Assembly: GCF_006540085.1 (NCBI RefSeq)
Contig: NZ_BJOG01000001.1
Location: 682,001 to 746,000 of the forward strand
DNA length: 64,000 nt
Direction of reading: 5' to 3'
Origin: Microbacterium oxydans
GTDB taxonomy: Bacteria > Actinomycetota > Actinomycetes > Actinomycetales > Microbacteriaceae
Positions 50,658 to 59,331 of this stretch are shown here, piece by piece; the stretch's first letter is position 1, and the number at the start of each line of letters is the position of its first letter. The translations under genes and the position numbers were made by a program. The notes beneath the pieces were generated by a model. That model was given only the letters and a program-made list of their open reading frames with translations, made no database searches and was not told where the DNA came from.

Positions 50658-52100
50658 TCAGCCCGGCAGCGAGGGGCGCTGCTCGGAGCTCCGCTGCTTC
50701 GGGATGAACAGCGACAGCACCACCGCGATGATGCCGGCGGCGATGGCGAGCCAGAAGCACACCTCGAAGGCAGCGCGTGTCGGGACGGCGACTCCGCCGA
50801 CGTCGACGCTCATCGCGGCGAGGACACCGCCCATCACCGCCGAGGCGCTGGATGTGCCGACCGATCGGAACAGGGCGTTCAGTCCGTTGGAGGCTCCGGT
50901 CTCGTTCGCCGGGACCGAGCGCATGATGATCATCGGCATGGCCGCGAACGTGAACCCGATGCCCACTCCGATGAAGATGTTGGCCACGAAGATGTGCCAC
51001 ACCTCGGAAGACCACAGCAGCACGAAGACATAGGCGAGCACGATCGCGCCGGCACCGACTGTGAACAGCGGACGCGGTCCGACGGTGCGCTCGAGCCAGC
51101 CGGAGAGGGGCGAGATGACCATCATCACGAGACCGGCCGGCATGATCACGAGGGAGGCGGCGAGCATGTCGAGGCCGAACCCCGCACCGCCGATCGTCGG
51201 CATCTCGAGCAGCTGTGGGAACGTGACGTTCGAGGCGAAGAGCGCGAAACCCATCCCGATCGCGGCGATGTTCGTGAACAGCACCGCGGGGCGGGCGGCG
51301 ACACGCAGGTCGAGCAGCGGATCCTTCGTGCGCAGCTGATACCAGCCCCACACCAGCAGCACCACGAGTCCGCCGATGATGCAGGTGAGCGTCAGGGGAG
51401 ACGTCCATCCCCATTGCGCACCCCGCGAGACGAAGAGCAGGATGCCCGTGAGGCCGATCGCGAGTCCGATGGCTCCGATCACGTCGAGCCGCCCGGGAGA
51501 GCGCAGCACATCTTCGGGGATCACCGCCAGCACCAGGGCGAGGCCGACGACACCGAGTGCCGCGGCGAGCCAGAAGAGCATGTGCCAGTCGGCGTTCTGG
51601 GCGAGGAGCGCGGCCACCGGCATCCCGATCGCGCCGCCGACGCCCATCGTGGCGCTCATGAGGGCGACCGCGGTGCCCAGCCGTTCAGGAGGGAGCACAT
51701 CGCGCATGATCGCGATGCCGAGCGGGACGACGCCGGTCACCGCACCCTGCAGCGCGCGGCCGATGATCACGCCGACGATCGAGCCGGAGACGGCGGCGAT
51801 CACGGACCCGAGGATCAGGATCGCGAGCAGGGCGATCACGACACGGCGTTTTCCGTACATGTCGCCGAGCCGGCCCGAGATCGGGGTGGCGACGGCGGCG
51901 ACGAGCAGCGTGATCGTGACGACCCAGGTGGTGTCCTCGCGGGAGGCGTTCAGCAGCTGGGGCAGCTCGGCCTGCAACGGCACGACCAGCGTGAACATGA
52001 ACGACGAGCAGAGCCCCGCGAAGGCGAGGACCGCGACGATCGCCCAACGGGGAGGAGTGCGGGAGAGACGCTTCCTCGCTCTGTCATCGCTCGCACCCAT
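50658..52100 (-). CDS. MFS drug exporter, DHA2 (EmrB/QacA-like)
   Basis: 480 residues with about 14 membrane helices. Motif A GRLGDMYGKRRVVIALL (~76-92), motif C region SATMGVGGAIGMPVAALLA (~150-168) and TWVVTITLLVAAVATPISG typical of the DHA2 group. Proton-driven exporters of drugs or lipids. TAGCCT lies 6 nt before the ATG. Stands alone. Confidence 0.9.
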   Translation of the reverse strand: MGASDDRARKRLSRTPPRWAIVAVLAFAGLCSSFMFTLVVPLQAELPQLLNASREDTTWVVTITLLVAAVATPISGRLGDMYGKRRVVIALLAILILGSVIAAVSGSIVGVIIGRALQGAVTGVVPLGIAIMRDVLPPERLGTAVALMSATMGVGGAIGMPVAALLAQNADWHMLFWLAAALGVVGLALVLAVIPEDVLRSPGRLDVIGAIGLAIGLTGILLFVSRGAQWGWTSPLTLTCIIGGLVVLLVWGWYQLRTKDPLLDLRVAARPAVLFTNIAAIGMGFALFASNVTFPQLLEMPTIGGAGFGLDMLAASLVIMPAGLVMMVISPLSGWLERTVGPRPLFTVGAGAIVLAYVFVLLWSSEVWHIFVANIFIGVGIGFTFAAMPMIIMRSVPANETGASNGLNALFRSVGTSSASAVMGGVLAAMSVDVGGVAVPTRAAFEVCFWLAIAAGIIAVVLSLFIPKQRSSEQRPSLPG

Positions 52101-52106
52101 CGGCTC

Positions 52107-52112
52107 AGGCTA
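52107..52112 (-). promoter_or_regulatory. -10 hexamer TAGCCT before DHA2 exporter
   Basis: Ends 6 nt before ATG 52100; leaderless spacing. Confidence 0.45.
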
Positions 52113-52169
52113 TCGCCGAATCCTCGTGCCGGATTCCTCGAACGGGCCGAGGAGGGGCAGACTGGGTGC

Positions 52170-52859
52170 GTGCGAACCATCCGTGATCTCGACACCGTTG
52201 AACTCATCCTCGACGCCCAGGGCCTGCTCGACTCCATCAGGGGTCCGCAGCGCGTGGTGGATGCCGGAACCCTGCGTGCCCTGCAGCAGTCGGGCAACTA
52301 CGTCGTCGGCTTCTTCGACGGCGAGGGCGAAGACGAGCGCATGGTCGGCGCGTCCATCGCCTTCTTCGGCGAGCCGGCCCGACGTGCGATGCACTCCCAC
52401 ATCACCGCCCTGCTGCCCGAGTACCGCGGGCGCGGCTGGGGTCGCGAGCTCAAGGAGCATCAGCGACAGTGGGCGTTCTCCCGCGACGTCGGCCGCATCA
52501 CGTGGGTGTTCGATCCGCTGGTGGCGCGCAATGCGCACTTCTTCTTCACGGTGCTGGGTGCCCGTGCCACCGGATACTCGGTCAACCGCTACGGCATCTT
52601 CGGCGGCGGTGACGCGGGCGACGAGAGCGACCGACTCGACGTCGAATGGGCACTCGCCGACATCGCCAAGCCCCCGGCCGACGACGCGGTCGTGGAGACC
52701 CTCGAGATCCCGGCCGACATCGAGGCGCTGCGCGTCTCCGATCCTGCGGCCGCCCACGAGTGGCGCCTGCGCCTGCGTGCGCAGATGGAGGGCCTGCTCG
52801 GCAGCGGCCTCCGGATCGCCGGGTACGACACCGAACGCGGCTACCTCTTCACGGCGTGA
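52170..52859 (+). CDS. GNAT-family acetyltransferase
   Basis: 229 residues. The first ~140 form a GNAT domain: IRDLDTVELILDAQGLLD, SHITALLPEYRGRGWGRELK (acetyl-CoA loop ~85-100) and WVFDPLVARNAHFFFTVLGA. The remainder is an extension of unknown role, matching predicted chorismate-synthase-type or YkkB-like acetyltransferases of about this length. GTG 52170 follows GAGGAGG at a distance of ~13 nt. Substrate unknown. Confidence 0.82.
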   Translation: MRTIRDLDTVELILDAQGLLDSIRGPQRVVDAGTLRALQQSGNYVVGFFDGEGEDERMVGASIAFFGEPARRAMHSHITALLPEYRGRGWGRELKEHQRQWAFSRDVGRITWVFDPLVARNAHFFFTVLGARATGYSVNRYGIFGGGDAGDESDRLDVEWALADIAKPPADDAVVETLEIPADIEALRVSDPAAAHEWRLRLRAQMEGLLGSGLRIAGYDTERGYLFTA

Positions 52860-52878
52860 TGCGGGATGCGCGGAGTGC

Positions 52879-54348
52879 TCAGCGCACCCCGCGCATCAGC
52901 TTCAGCACGGGCTTCACGCTGAGCAGCAGTCCGATGCCGACGACGATCGCGATGCCGCCGAGGATCGAGAAGAACGGCACCTCGTCGTCGGGGTTGTAGA
53001 ACCGCACGAGCTCGCCTGAGATCGCCGTGCCGAGCGCGATCGACAGGAAGAACAGCGCGACCATCTGGGTGCGGAAGACGGTCGGTGCGAGCTTGGTGGC
53101 CGCCGACAGACCGACGGGGGAGATGAGCAGCTCCGCCACGGTGAACACGAAGAGGATCCCGACGATCGCGAGCAGCGGTGTGGAGTTCTCCCCGCCACCG
53201 GCGAACGGCAGGAAGAGCAGGAACGCCGACCCCATGATGATCGCCGCCAGGGCGAACTTGACCGGCGTCGAGGGCTGACGCTTCCCCAGACGGGTCCAGA
53301 TCGCCGCGAAGACGCCCGACAGGATGATGATGAAGACCGGGTTGATCGACTGCACCCACGACACGGGCATCTCCCAGCCGAACAGGTTCCGGTCCAGGCG
53401 CTGGTCGGAGTAGATCGTCAGCACCGTGAACTGCTGCTGGTACAGCGACCAGAACGCGACGCTGGTGATGAAGAGCGGCAGGAAGGCCCACACGCGCGAG
53501 CGTTCGGTGGCGTCGATCCGACGGCTGCCGAGGATCACCGAGAAGTAGGCGACGGCGGCGATGATCGTGACGCCGATCACGAGGGCGGCCAGGTTGTCCG
53601 GGCGGATCACCCCGGTCAGCACCAGGACGGCGATGACCACCACCGCGGCCCCGGCGATGACTCCGACCAGGAGGTACCGGGACTTCGGGAGTGGATTCGG
53701 CACCTCACGCGCCGAGGCGGGGAGCGACTTGCGGCCGAACGAGTACTGGATGAGTCCCAGCGTCATGCCGATGGCCGCGAGGCCGAAGCCGTAGTGGAAG
53801 CCCAGCGACGACTGCAGGATGCCGGTGAGGATCGGGCCCAGGAACGCGCCGAGGTTGATCCCGAGATAGAAGAGCGAGAAGCCCGCGTCGCGTCGAGGAT
53901 CGTCTTCGCTGTAGAGAGTGCCGACGACGGACGACGCATTCGCCTTGAGTCCGCCGGATCCGACGGCCACGAGCACGAGCCCGACGCCCACGCCGACCGC
54001 GCCGGGGAGCAGCGCGAGGGCGAGGTGTCCCGCGACGATGACCATCGCGCTGACGAACAGCACCCGCTCGGCGCCGAAGAGGCGATCCGCGAGCCAGGCG
54101 CCCAGGATCGTCGACAGGTAGACCGATCCTCCATAGGCGCCAACGATGCCGCCGGCGACGGCCTTGGGGATGCCGAGGCCGCCCTCGGTCACCTCGAAGT
54201 ACAGGTAGATGAGCAGGATGCCCTGCATGCCGTAGAAGCTGAAGCGCTCCCACATCTCGACGCCGAAGATGTGCACCAGTGCCCACGGCTGCCCGAAGAA
54301 GCGGGTGTCGTCGTCGCGGGTCCGCGGTGTTCGCGCTGCAGTGCTCAT
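52879..54348 (-). CDS. POT/PTR family di-/tripeptide transporter
   Basis: 489 residues, 12-14 membrane helices. The proton-coupling motif [15 protein letters not shown] (ExxER, ~31-45) and the [15 protein letters not shown] segment (~150-164) are diagnostic. Imports di- and tripeptides with protons. TAGCGT lies 7 nt before the ATG. Divergent from glycyl-tRNA synthetase. Confidence 0.92.
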   Translation of the reverse strand: MSTAARTPRTRDDDTRFFGQPWALVHIFGVEMWERFSFYGMQGILLIYLYFEVTEGGLGIPKAVAGGIVGAYGGSVYLSTILGAWLADRLFGAERVLFVSAMVIVAGHLALALLPGAVGVGVGLVLVAVGSGGLKANASSVVGTLYSEDDPRRDAGFSLFYLGINLGAFLGPILTGILQSSLGFHYGFGLAAIGMTLGLIQYSFGRKSLPASAREVPNPLPKSRYLLVGVIAGAAVVVIAVLVLTGVIRPDNLAALVIGVTIIAAVAYFSVILGSRRIDATERSRVWAFLPLFITSVAFWSLYQQQFTVLTIYSDQRLDRNLFGWEMPVSWVQSINPVFIIILSGVFAAIWTRLGKRQPSTPVKFALAAIIMGSAFLLFLPFAGGGENSTPLLAIVGILFVFTVAELLISPVGLSAATKLAPTVFRTQMVALFFLSIALGTAISGELVRFYNPDDEVPFFSILGGIAIVVGIGLLLSVKPVLKLMRGVR

Positions 54349-54355
54349 CCCCAGG

Positions 54356-54361
54356 ACGCTA
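54356..54361 (-). promoter_or_regulatory. -10 hexamer TAGCGT before POT transporter
   Basis: Ends 7 nt before ATG 54348; leaderless spacing. Confidence 0.45.
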
Positions 54362-54406
54362 CTCCGGCGCAGCCGCGGAGGCCAGGGAGCGCGCGGGAAC
54401 GACGGA

Positions 54407-54412
54407 TAGAAT
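54407..54412 (+). promoter_or_regulatory. -10 hexamer TAGAAT of glyS, with 46-nt leader
   Basis: Unlike most neighbours the hexamer lies 52 nt before the ATG. The leader can fold GGATGC (54415-54420) with GCATCC (54443-54448) and has GGAG at 54456-54459 before ATG 54465. Too short for a T-box. Confidence 0.5.
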
Positions 54413-54464
54413 GGGATGCCCGTGTTCGCGGGTTCTCCTCCCGCATCCGACCATTGGAGCCACC

Positions 54465-55850
54465 ATGGCCGAACAGTCCCGCCTCGACAAGGTCATCGCC
54501 CTCGCCCGCCACCGCGGGTTCGTGTTCCAAGCGGGTGAGATCTACGGCGGTTCCCGGTCGGCCTGGGACTACGGCCCCCTGGGCACGGAGCTCAAGGAGA
54601 ACATCCGCCGCCAGTGGTGGCAGACCTTCGTGCGGGGTCGCGGCGACATGGTGGGCCTGGACTCCAGCATCATCCTCCCCAAGCGAGTGTGGGAGGCGTC
54701 GGGCCACGTCGCGACCTTCACCGACCCGCTGGTCGAGTGCCTGCAGTGCCACAAGCGCTTCCGTGCCGACAACCTCATCGAGGACTTCGAGGCGCGCAAG
54801 GGCCGCAAGGCCGAGAACGGTCTGGCCGACATCCCCTGCCCGAACTGCGGCACCAAGGGGCAGTACACCGAGCCGAAGGCCTTCTCCGGTCTGGTGAAGA
54901 CGTATCTCGGCGTGGTCGACGACGAGTCCGGCCTCTACTACCTGCGCCCCGAGACCGCGCAGGGCATCTTCGTGAACTTCTCGAACGTGCTCACCGCGAG
55001 CCGCAAGAAGCCTCCGTTCGGCATCGGCCAGGTCGGCAAGGCCTTCCGCAACGAGATCACCCCCGGCAACTTCATCTTCCGCACGCGCGAGTTCGAGCAG
55101 ATGGAGATCGAGTTCTTCACGCCGCCGGCTGAGGCCCAGGAGTGGTTCGAGCACTGGGTCGAGGCCTGCTGGAACTGGTTCATCGACCTCGGCATCGATC
55201 CGGAGAACATGCGTCAGTTCGACGTGCCGGAAGACGACCGCGCGCACTACTCGGCCGGCACGATCGACGTCGAGTACAAGTTCGGCTTCGCGGGCAAGGA
55301 GTGGGGCGAGCTCATGGGCGTCGCCAACCGCACCGACTACGACCTCTCCAGCCACAGCGAGGCATCCGGCCAGAGCCTGACGTACTTCGACCAGGCCACG
55401 GGCGAGCGCTACACCCCGTACGTGATCGAGCCGTCGTTCGGCCTCACCCGCGCGATGATGGCGTTCCTCGTCGAAGCCTATGTTGAGGAGCAGGTGCCCA
55501 ACGCCAAGGGCGGTACCGACGTGCGCACCGTGCTCAAGCTCGACCCGCGTCTCGCACCGGTCAAGGCCGCGGTGCTGCCGCTGTCGCGCAACGAGAAGCT
55601 GTCGCCGCTCGCCCGCGAGGTCGCCGACACGCTCCGCAGCTCGTGGGCCGTCGACTTCGACGACGCGGGTGCCATCGGCCGCCGCTACCGTCGCCAGGAC
55701 GAGATCGGCACCCCGTTCTGCGTCACGGTCGATTTCGACTCTCTCGACGACCGTGCGGTCACCGTGCGCGACCGCGACACCATGGCGCAGGAGCGCGTCT
55801 CGATCGACGAGCTGCACGCCTACCTCGCGGAGCGTCTGCGCGGCGCCTGA
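54465..55850 (+). CDS. glyS: Glycyl-tRNA synthetase (single-chain, dimeric type)
   Basis: 461 residues, class II synthetase. Order: motif 1 region [20 protein letters not shown], a zinc-ribbon-like insert with CLQC (~92) and CPNC (~123), motif 2 [19 protein letters not shown] (~188-206), anticodon-domain entry after motif 3 [14 protein letters not shown] (~322-335). It charges tRNA-Gly with glycine. This is the eukaryote-like alpha2 enzyme used by actinobacteria, not the GlyQ/GlyS alpha2beta2 one. Confidence 0.97.
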   Translation: MAEQSRLDKVIALARHRGFVFQAGEIYGGSRSAWDYGPLGTELKENIRRQWWQTFVRGRGDMVGLDSSIILPKRVWEASGHVATFTDPLVECLQCHKRFRADNLIEDFEARKGRKAENGLADIPCPNCGTKGQYTEPKAFSGLVKTYLGVVDDESGLYYLRPETAQGIFVNFSNVLTASRKKPPFGIGQVGKAFRNEITPGNFIFRTREFEQMEIEFFTPPAEAQEWFEHWVEACWNWFIDLGIDPENMRQFDVPEDDRAHYSAGTIDVEYKFGFAGKEWGELMGVANRTDYDLSSHSEASGQSLTYFDQATGERYTPYVIEPSFGLTRAMMAFLVEAYVEEQVPNAKGGTDVRTVLKLDPRLAPVKAAVLPLSRNEKLSPLAREVADTLRSSWAVDFDDAGAIGRRYRRQDEIGTPFCVTVDFDSLDDRAVTVRDRDTMAQERVSIDELHAYLAERLRGA

Positions 55851-55891
55851 GCGCTCTCACCTCTCTCTCCCTCTCGCTCTCGCTCGCCCTT

Positions 55892-55973
55892 CGCCGAGAC
55901 CCATCCCCACCGCCGAGACCCATCGTGATCGGAGCACGTAGGAGTGGGTCTCGAAGGGGAGGGTGGGTTTCGA
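55892..55973. repeat. GAGACCCAT repeat cluster between glyS and WYL regulator
   Basis: Two direct copies of cgccgagacccatc (55892 and 55911) are followed by two inverse copies (gtgggtctcga ~55944, gtgggtttcga ~55962). They can pair into hairpins. The same motif recurs at 58193-58254. Confidence 0.7.
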
Positions 55974-55979
55974 TCCCCG

Positions 55980-56936
55980 TCATGATCCCCGCACGGCGCG
56001 CGCGTAGCGCTCGGAGAGGAGCTGCAGGCGAGGGAGCAGCTCGGGCGGACTCTCGACCGTGAAATCCATCATCAGCATCCCGATGTAGGCGGCGATGGTG
56101 TCGAGGCTGTCGGCACCGGTGACGAGGATGCAGTGCTCGTCGTCGACGGGTTCGACCACCCCGACCGCGGCGTGGATGCGGTCGAGCACGGCCTCCGCCG
56201 GCGCGTCGATGCGCAGTCGGGCGTGCACGATCCACCCGCTCACCGCGATGGTCCGCATCGCGAAGGCCGTGTAGTCGCCACCCGGGAGCGGTCGCGCGTC
56301 GAAGCGGCGGTGCGTCGGCATCCGCAGGTCCATCCAGTCGACCCGGTACGTTCCCCACTCGTCGGCGTCGGGGTCGCGTGCCACGAGGTACCAGCGCCGC
56401 ACCCAGGTGAGCAGCCGATACGGCTCGACCAGCCGGGGAGCCCCCTCGTAGTCGAAGCGCAGCCACTCCTGGTCGCGGATGGCGCGCGCGATGGCCTGCA
56501 GCGACGCGGCGTCGACTTCGGGGTCGGGCGCGTCGGTGTCGTTGTTCTCCGGGGCGCGGTCGACGCTGGAGCGGAGCGCGTCGACGGTGGGGCGCAGGTG
56601 CGACGGCAGCACCTGCTCCAGCTTGGCGAGCGCTCTCGCCCCCGACTCTTCGACCCCCGCGATGCCGGCGGCGGCGCGGAGTCCGACCGTGACCGCCACG
56701 GCCTCCTCATCGTCGAGGAGGAGCGGAGGGAGGGTGCCGCCCGCCCCGAGACGATATCCGCCGACGGATCCGCGCGTGGCATCGACGGGATACCCGAGCT
56801 CGCGCAGTCTCTCGATGTCGTGCCGCACGGTGCGCGAGGAGACACCGAGTCGGACGGCGAGGTCGGTGCCGGAACGCCCGGGGCCGGTCTGCAACAGGGC
56901 CAGCAGCGCGAGCAGTCGAGCGGTCGGATCGGCCAT
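55980..56936 (-). CDS. HTH-WYL transcriptional regulator (YafY/PafB-like)
   Basis: 318 residues. N-terminal HTH_11 (~5-60: RLLALLALLQTGPGRSGTDL, VSSRTVRHDIERLRELGYPV) and WYL domain (~140-205: IRDQEWLRFDYEGAPRL, RLLTWVRRWYLVARDP) with a C-terminal WCX part. WYL domains bind nucleic acids or small ligands; simple two-domain members often control a neighbouring gene. Here it faces the epoxide hydrolase across 69 bp holding a palindrome. GAGGAG before the ATG. Confidence 0.9.
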   Translation of the reverse strand: MADPTARLLALLALLQTGPGRSGTDLAVRLGVSSRTVRHDIERLRELGYPVDATRGSVGGYRLGAGGTLPPLLLDDEEAVAVTVGLRAAAGIAGVEESGARALAKLEQVLPSHLRPTVDALRSSVDRAPENNDTDAPDPEVDAASLQAIARAIRDQEWLRFDYEGAPRLVEPYRLLTWVRRWYLVARDPDADEWGTYRVDWMDLRMPTHRRFDARPLPGGDYTAFAMRTIAVSGWIVHARLRIDAPAEAVLDRIHAAVGVVEPVDDEHCILVTGADSLDTIAAYIGMLMMDFTVESPPELLPRLQLLSERYARAVRGS

Positions 56937-56962
56937 CGGAGCTCCTCGAAAAGTCGTGCATC

Positions 56963-56987
56963 CATTAGGAACGAATCCAACCTAATG
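56963..56987. promoter_or_regulatory. 25-bp inverted repeat CATTAGG-N11-CCTAATG
   Basis: Perfect 7-bp arms in the gap between divergent WYL regulator and epoxide hydrolase genes, just upstream of the hydrolase -10 box. Candidate operator of the WYL protein. Confidence 0.55.
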
Positions 56988-56993
56988 CGCTCC

Positions 56994-56999
56994 TATCTT
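56994..56999 (+). promoter_or_regulatory. -10 hexamer TATCTT, leaderless epoxide hydrolase
   Basis: Ends 6 nt before ATG 57006, which supports this ATG over the in-frame ATG at 56982. Confidence 0.5.
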
Positions 57000-57005
57000 C
57001 GAGCT

Positions 57006-58160
57006 ATGGACAACACGACGCTCAGCTTCCGCCCCTTCACCGTCTCGGTCTCCGCTGCCGAGGTCGCCGATCTTCAGGATCGCCTCGCCCGCACCCGCCT
57101 TCCGCAGCCCTCGCCGACGGACGATTGGGATGCGGGCACCCCCAACTCCTACCTGCGTGAAGCCGTCGCCGCCTGGCGCGACTTCGACTGGGCAGCCGCT
57201 CAGGAGAGGATCAACGCCGTCCCGCACTTCACCACCGAGATCGACGGCCAGACGATCCATTTCCTCCACGTGCGTTCGGCTCACGAAGGTGCGACCCCAC
57301 TGCTGCTCGCCCACACCTACCCCGGCTCCTCGATCGACTACCTCGACCTGATCGATCGGCTGGTCGATCCCGTGGCGCACGGCGGCCGTGCCGAGGACGC
57401 GTTCGACCTCGTGATCCCGGATGCACCCGGCTACGGGTTCTCGCAGCCTCTGGCATCGGCGGGGTGGACGACGGCTCGGGTCGCGGAGGCGTACGACCGT
57501 CTCATGCGCGGTCTCGGTTACGAGAGCTACGGCATCCACGGTTCCGACAACGGCGCCATGGTGGCTCGAGAGCTGGGCCTTCGGGAGCCCGCGGGCTTCC
57601 TCGGACTGCACGTGCTGCAGCTGTTCTCGTTCCCGTCGGGCGACCCCGCGGAGTTCGAGAAGCTCGAGCCTGCGGACTACGCCGGCCTGGAGCACATGCA
57701 GTGGTTCCAGTCCGTCGGCGGCTACAACGCGATGAACTCGTCGCGTCCGCAGACAGTCTCGGTCGGGATCAGCGATTCCCCGGTGGGGCTGCTGGCCTAC
57801 AGCGAGCTGTTCAACTCGTTCGGCAACGGTACGTCCTTGGTGCCGCTGGAGAAGATCCTGCTCGAAGTCAGCGTGAACTGGTTCGCGAACGCGGCATCGG
57901 GCATGAGCCGCAGTTACCTCGAGAACGCCAGGGCGGATGCCGCTGCTGCTGCCGAGGGCGTAGAGCCGCAGATCAACGCCGCGCGCACCGGGGTCGCGGT
58001 GTTCGCGGATGACTTCCAGACGATCCGGGTCTTCGCCGAGCGCGACAACTCGAACATCGTGCACTGGAGCCGCTTCGACGAGGGCGGGCACTTCGCCGCC
58101 CTGGAGCGCCCCGACCTGCTGGCGGGCGACATCCGCGCGTTCTTCGCCCCGCAGCACTGA
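57006..58160 (+). CDS. Epoxide hydrolase (EHN-type alpha/beta hydrolase)
   Basis: 384 residues. EHN domain (~5-110: FRPFTVSVSAAEVADLQDRL, DWAAAQERINAVPHFTTEI) and alpha/beta-hydrolase core: oxyanion region LLAHTYPGSSIDYLDLI (Tyr where Gly-Trp is usual), nucleophile elbow IHGSDNGAMVAREL (Asp ~181) and the catalytic His in FDEGGHFAALERPDLL (~360). Microsomal-type enzymes open epoxides to diols; substrate unknown. Under the divergent WYL regulator. Leaderless start. Confidence 0.9.
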   Translation: MDNTTLSFRPFTVSVSAAEVADLQDRLARTRLPQPSPTDDWDAGTPNSYLREAVAAWRDFDWAAAQERINAVPHFTTEIDGQTIHFLHVRSAHEGATPLLLAHTYPGSSIDYLDLIDRLVDPVAHGGRAEDAFDLVIPDAPGYGFSQPLASAGWTTARVAEAYDRLMRGLGYESYGIHGSDNGAMVARELGLREPAGFLGLHVLQLFSFPSGDPAEFEKLEPADYAGLEHMQWFQSVGGYNAMNSSRPQTVSVGISDSPVGLLAYSELFNSFGNGTSLVPLEKILLEVSVNWFANAASGMSRSYLENARADAAAAAEGVEPQINAARTGVAVFADDFQTIRVFAERDNSNIVHWSRFDEGGHFAALERPDLLAGDIRAFFAPQH

Positions 58161-58192
58161 CTCCTGTCACGTCGGGCCAGACCCACGCTCCT

Positions 58193-58254
58193 CGCCGAGA
58201 CCCATCCGCGCAAACGCTGTTGCGGATGGGTCTCGGCGCGCAGCATGGGTCTCG
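58193..58254. repeat. REP-like hairpin with GAGACCCAT arms
   Basis: Perfect 17-bp arms 58193-58209 and 58222-58238 around a 12-nt loop, followed by a third, inverse copy (atgggtctcg 58245-58254). It lies between the convergent hydrolase and DUF1801 genes and may act as terminator; the motif also occurs at 55892-55973. Confidence 0.75.
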
Positions 58255-58303
58255 AACCTCGCGAGCACGCGAGCACGCTCGTGGCGCGACTCTTCGCCCG
58301 GAC

Positions 58304-58729
58304 TCAGCCCGTGACCGTGAGGCGCACGCCCTCGCTGCCGCCGGCCTCGACCCAGGCCAGCGAGCGCTCCAGGATGCCGCGGAGCACGTCCAGATCGACC
58401 TGCTCCAGGTCTTTGATGTACAGGCAGCCGACACCGGTCGTGTGGGGGCCGAGTTCCGCCAGAGCTTCGGTGTGCGCGTCCACTCCGTCGAACAGGTAGA
58501 TCGTCGTCGCGGCCTTGCGCGGGGCGAAGCCGAGCAGCCCGCTGTCGCCCTCCGTGCCGGTGGGGTAGCGGTAGTGGCAGGAGCCGAATCCGATGATGGT
58601 GCCCCAGGTCTGCGGCTCGCGACCGGTGATCTCCTGCATGAGCGCGGTCAGCGTCTCGGCGTCCCTGCGGCGCACTGCGGGGGAGGAGCGGGCGATGAGC
58701 CCGGCTACGTCATCCCCCGTCGGCTTCAC
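58304..58729 (-). CDS. DUF1801 domain protein
   Basis: 141 residues. The DUF1801/YdhG-like core: DAETLTALMQEITGREPQTW, IIGFGSCHYRYPTGTEGD, FAPRKAATTIYLFDG. The fold resembles small regulatory or ligand-binding proteins; no biochemical role is known. GTG 58729 overlaps the stop of the HhH-GPD gene (GTGA), so the two are translated together. Confidence 0.88.
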   Translation of the reverse strand: MKPTGDDVAGLIARSSPAVRRRDAETLTALMQEITGREPQTWGTIIGFGSCHYRYPTGTEGDSGLLGFAPRKAATTIYLFDGVDAHTEALAELGPHTTGVGCLYIKDLEQVDLDVLRGILERSLAWVEAGGSEGVRLTVTG

Positions 58730-59298
58730 TTCGTGGCCTTCGCCGCCGCCTTCATGGCCTTCTTGTGCTCGCGCACCTTGGCGAGGGAGTCGGGCGAGAC
58801 GATGTCGGCCACGCTGCGGTACGACCCGTCCTCGCCGTAGGGGGCTGATGCCTCGCGCCAGCCCTCGCCGGTGAAGCCGTACTGCTTGCCGAGGAGGGCG
58901 AGGAAGATCTTGGCCTTCTGCTCTCCGAACCCGGGGAGTGCCTTGAGCCGCTTGAGCACCTCGGGTCCCGACGGGTCGCCCTGGGTCCACAGCGCGGACG
59001 CGTCGCCGCCCCAGTCGTCGACCAGGGTCTGGCACAGCGTCTGAACGCGCGTCGCCATCGACCCGGGGAACCGGTGCACGGCGGGGGTCTGCTTGAAGGC
59101 CTCGAGGAACTCGTCCGGCGCCATGCCGGCGATGGTGGCGGCATCAGCCGCTCCGGTGCGCTGCTCGATCTTGAGCGGACCGGCGAACGCGGTCTCCATC
59201 GGCACCTGCTGGTCGAGCAGCATCCCCACCAGCAGAGCCAGCGGGTTGTCGGTCAGCAGCTCGTCGGCGGCGGTGTCTCCGGTGATGTGAAGGGCCAT
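58726..59298 (-). CDS. HhH-GPD-type DNA glycosylase-like protein
   Basis: 190 residues. NPLALLVGMLLDQQVPMETAF starts the HhH-GPD fold; the helix-hairpin-helix is LKALPGFGEQKAKIFLALLG (~115-135). No C-terminal iron-sulfur cysteines as in EndoIII/MutY. Likely in base excision repair, but the catalytic Asp is not evident, so activity is uncertain. A Lys-rich tail (KKAMKAAAKATK) ends the protein. Leads a two-gene unit with DUF1801. Confidence 0.85.
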   Translation of the reverse strand: MALHITGDTAADELLTDNPLALLVGMLLDQQVPMETAFAGPLKIEQRTGAADAATIAGMAPDEFLEAFKQTPAVHRFPGSMATRVQTLCQTLVDDWGGDASALWTQGDPSGPEVLKRLKALPGFGEQKAKIFLALLGKQYGFTGEGWREASAPYGEDGSYRSVADIVSPDSLAKVREHKKAMKAAAKATK

Positions 59299-59331
59299 GC
59301 CTCCACTCTGCCACCGCGGGGGCTGAGCGCG

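Noticed and set aside
54413..54464. T-box or glycine riboswitch upstream of glyS
   Set aside because: The leader is only ~46-50 nt, far too short for either; only a small stem is visible.
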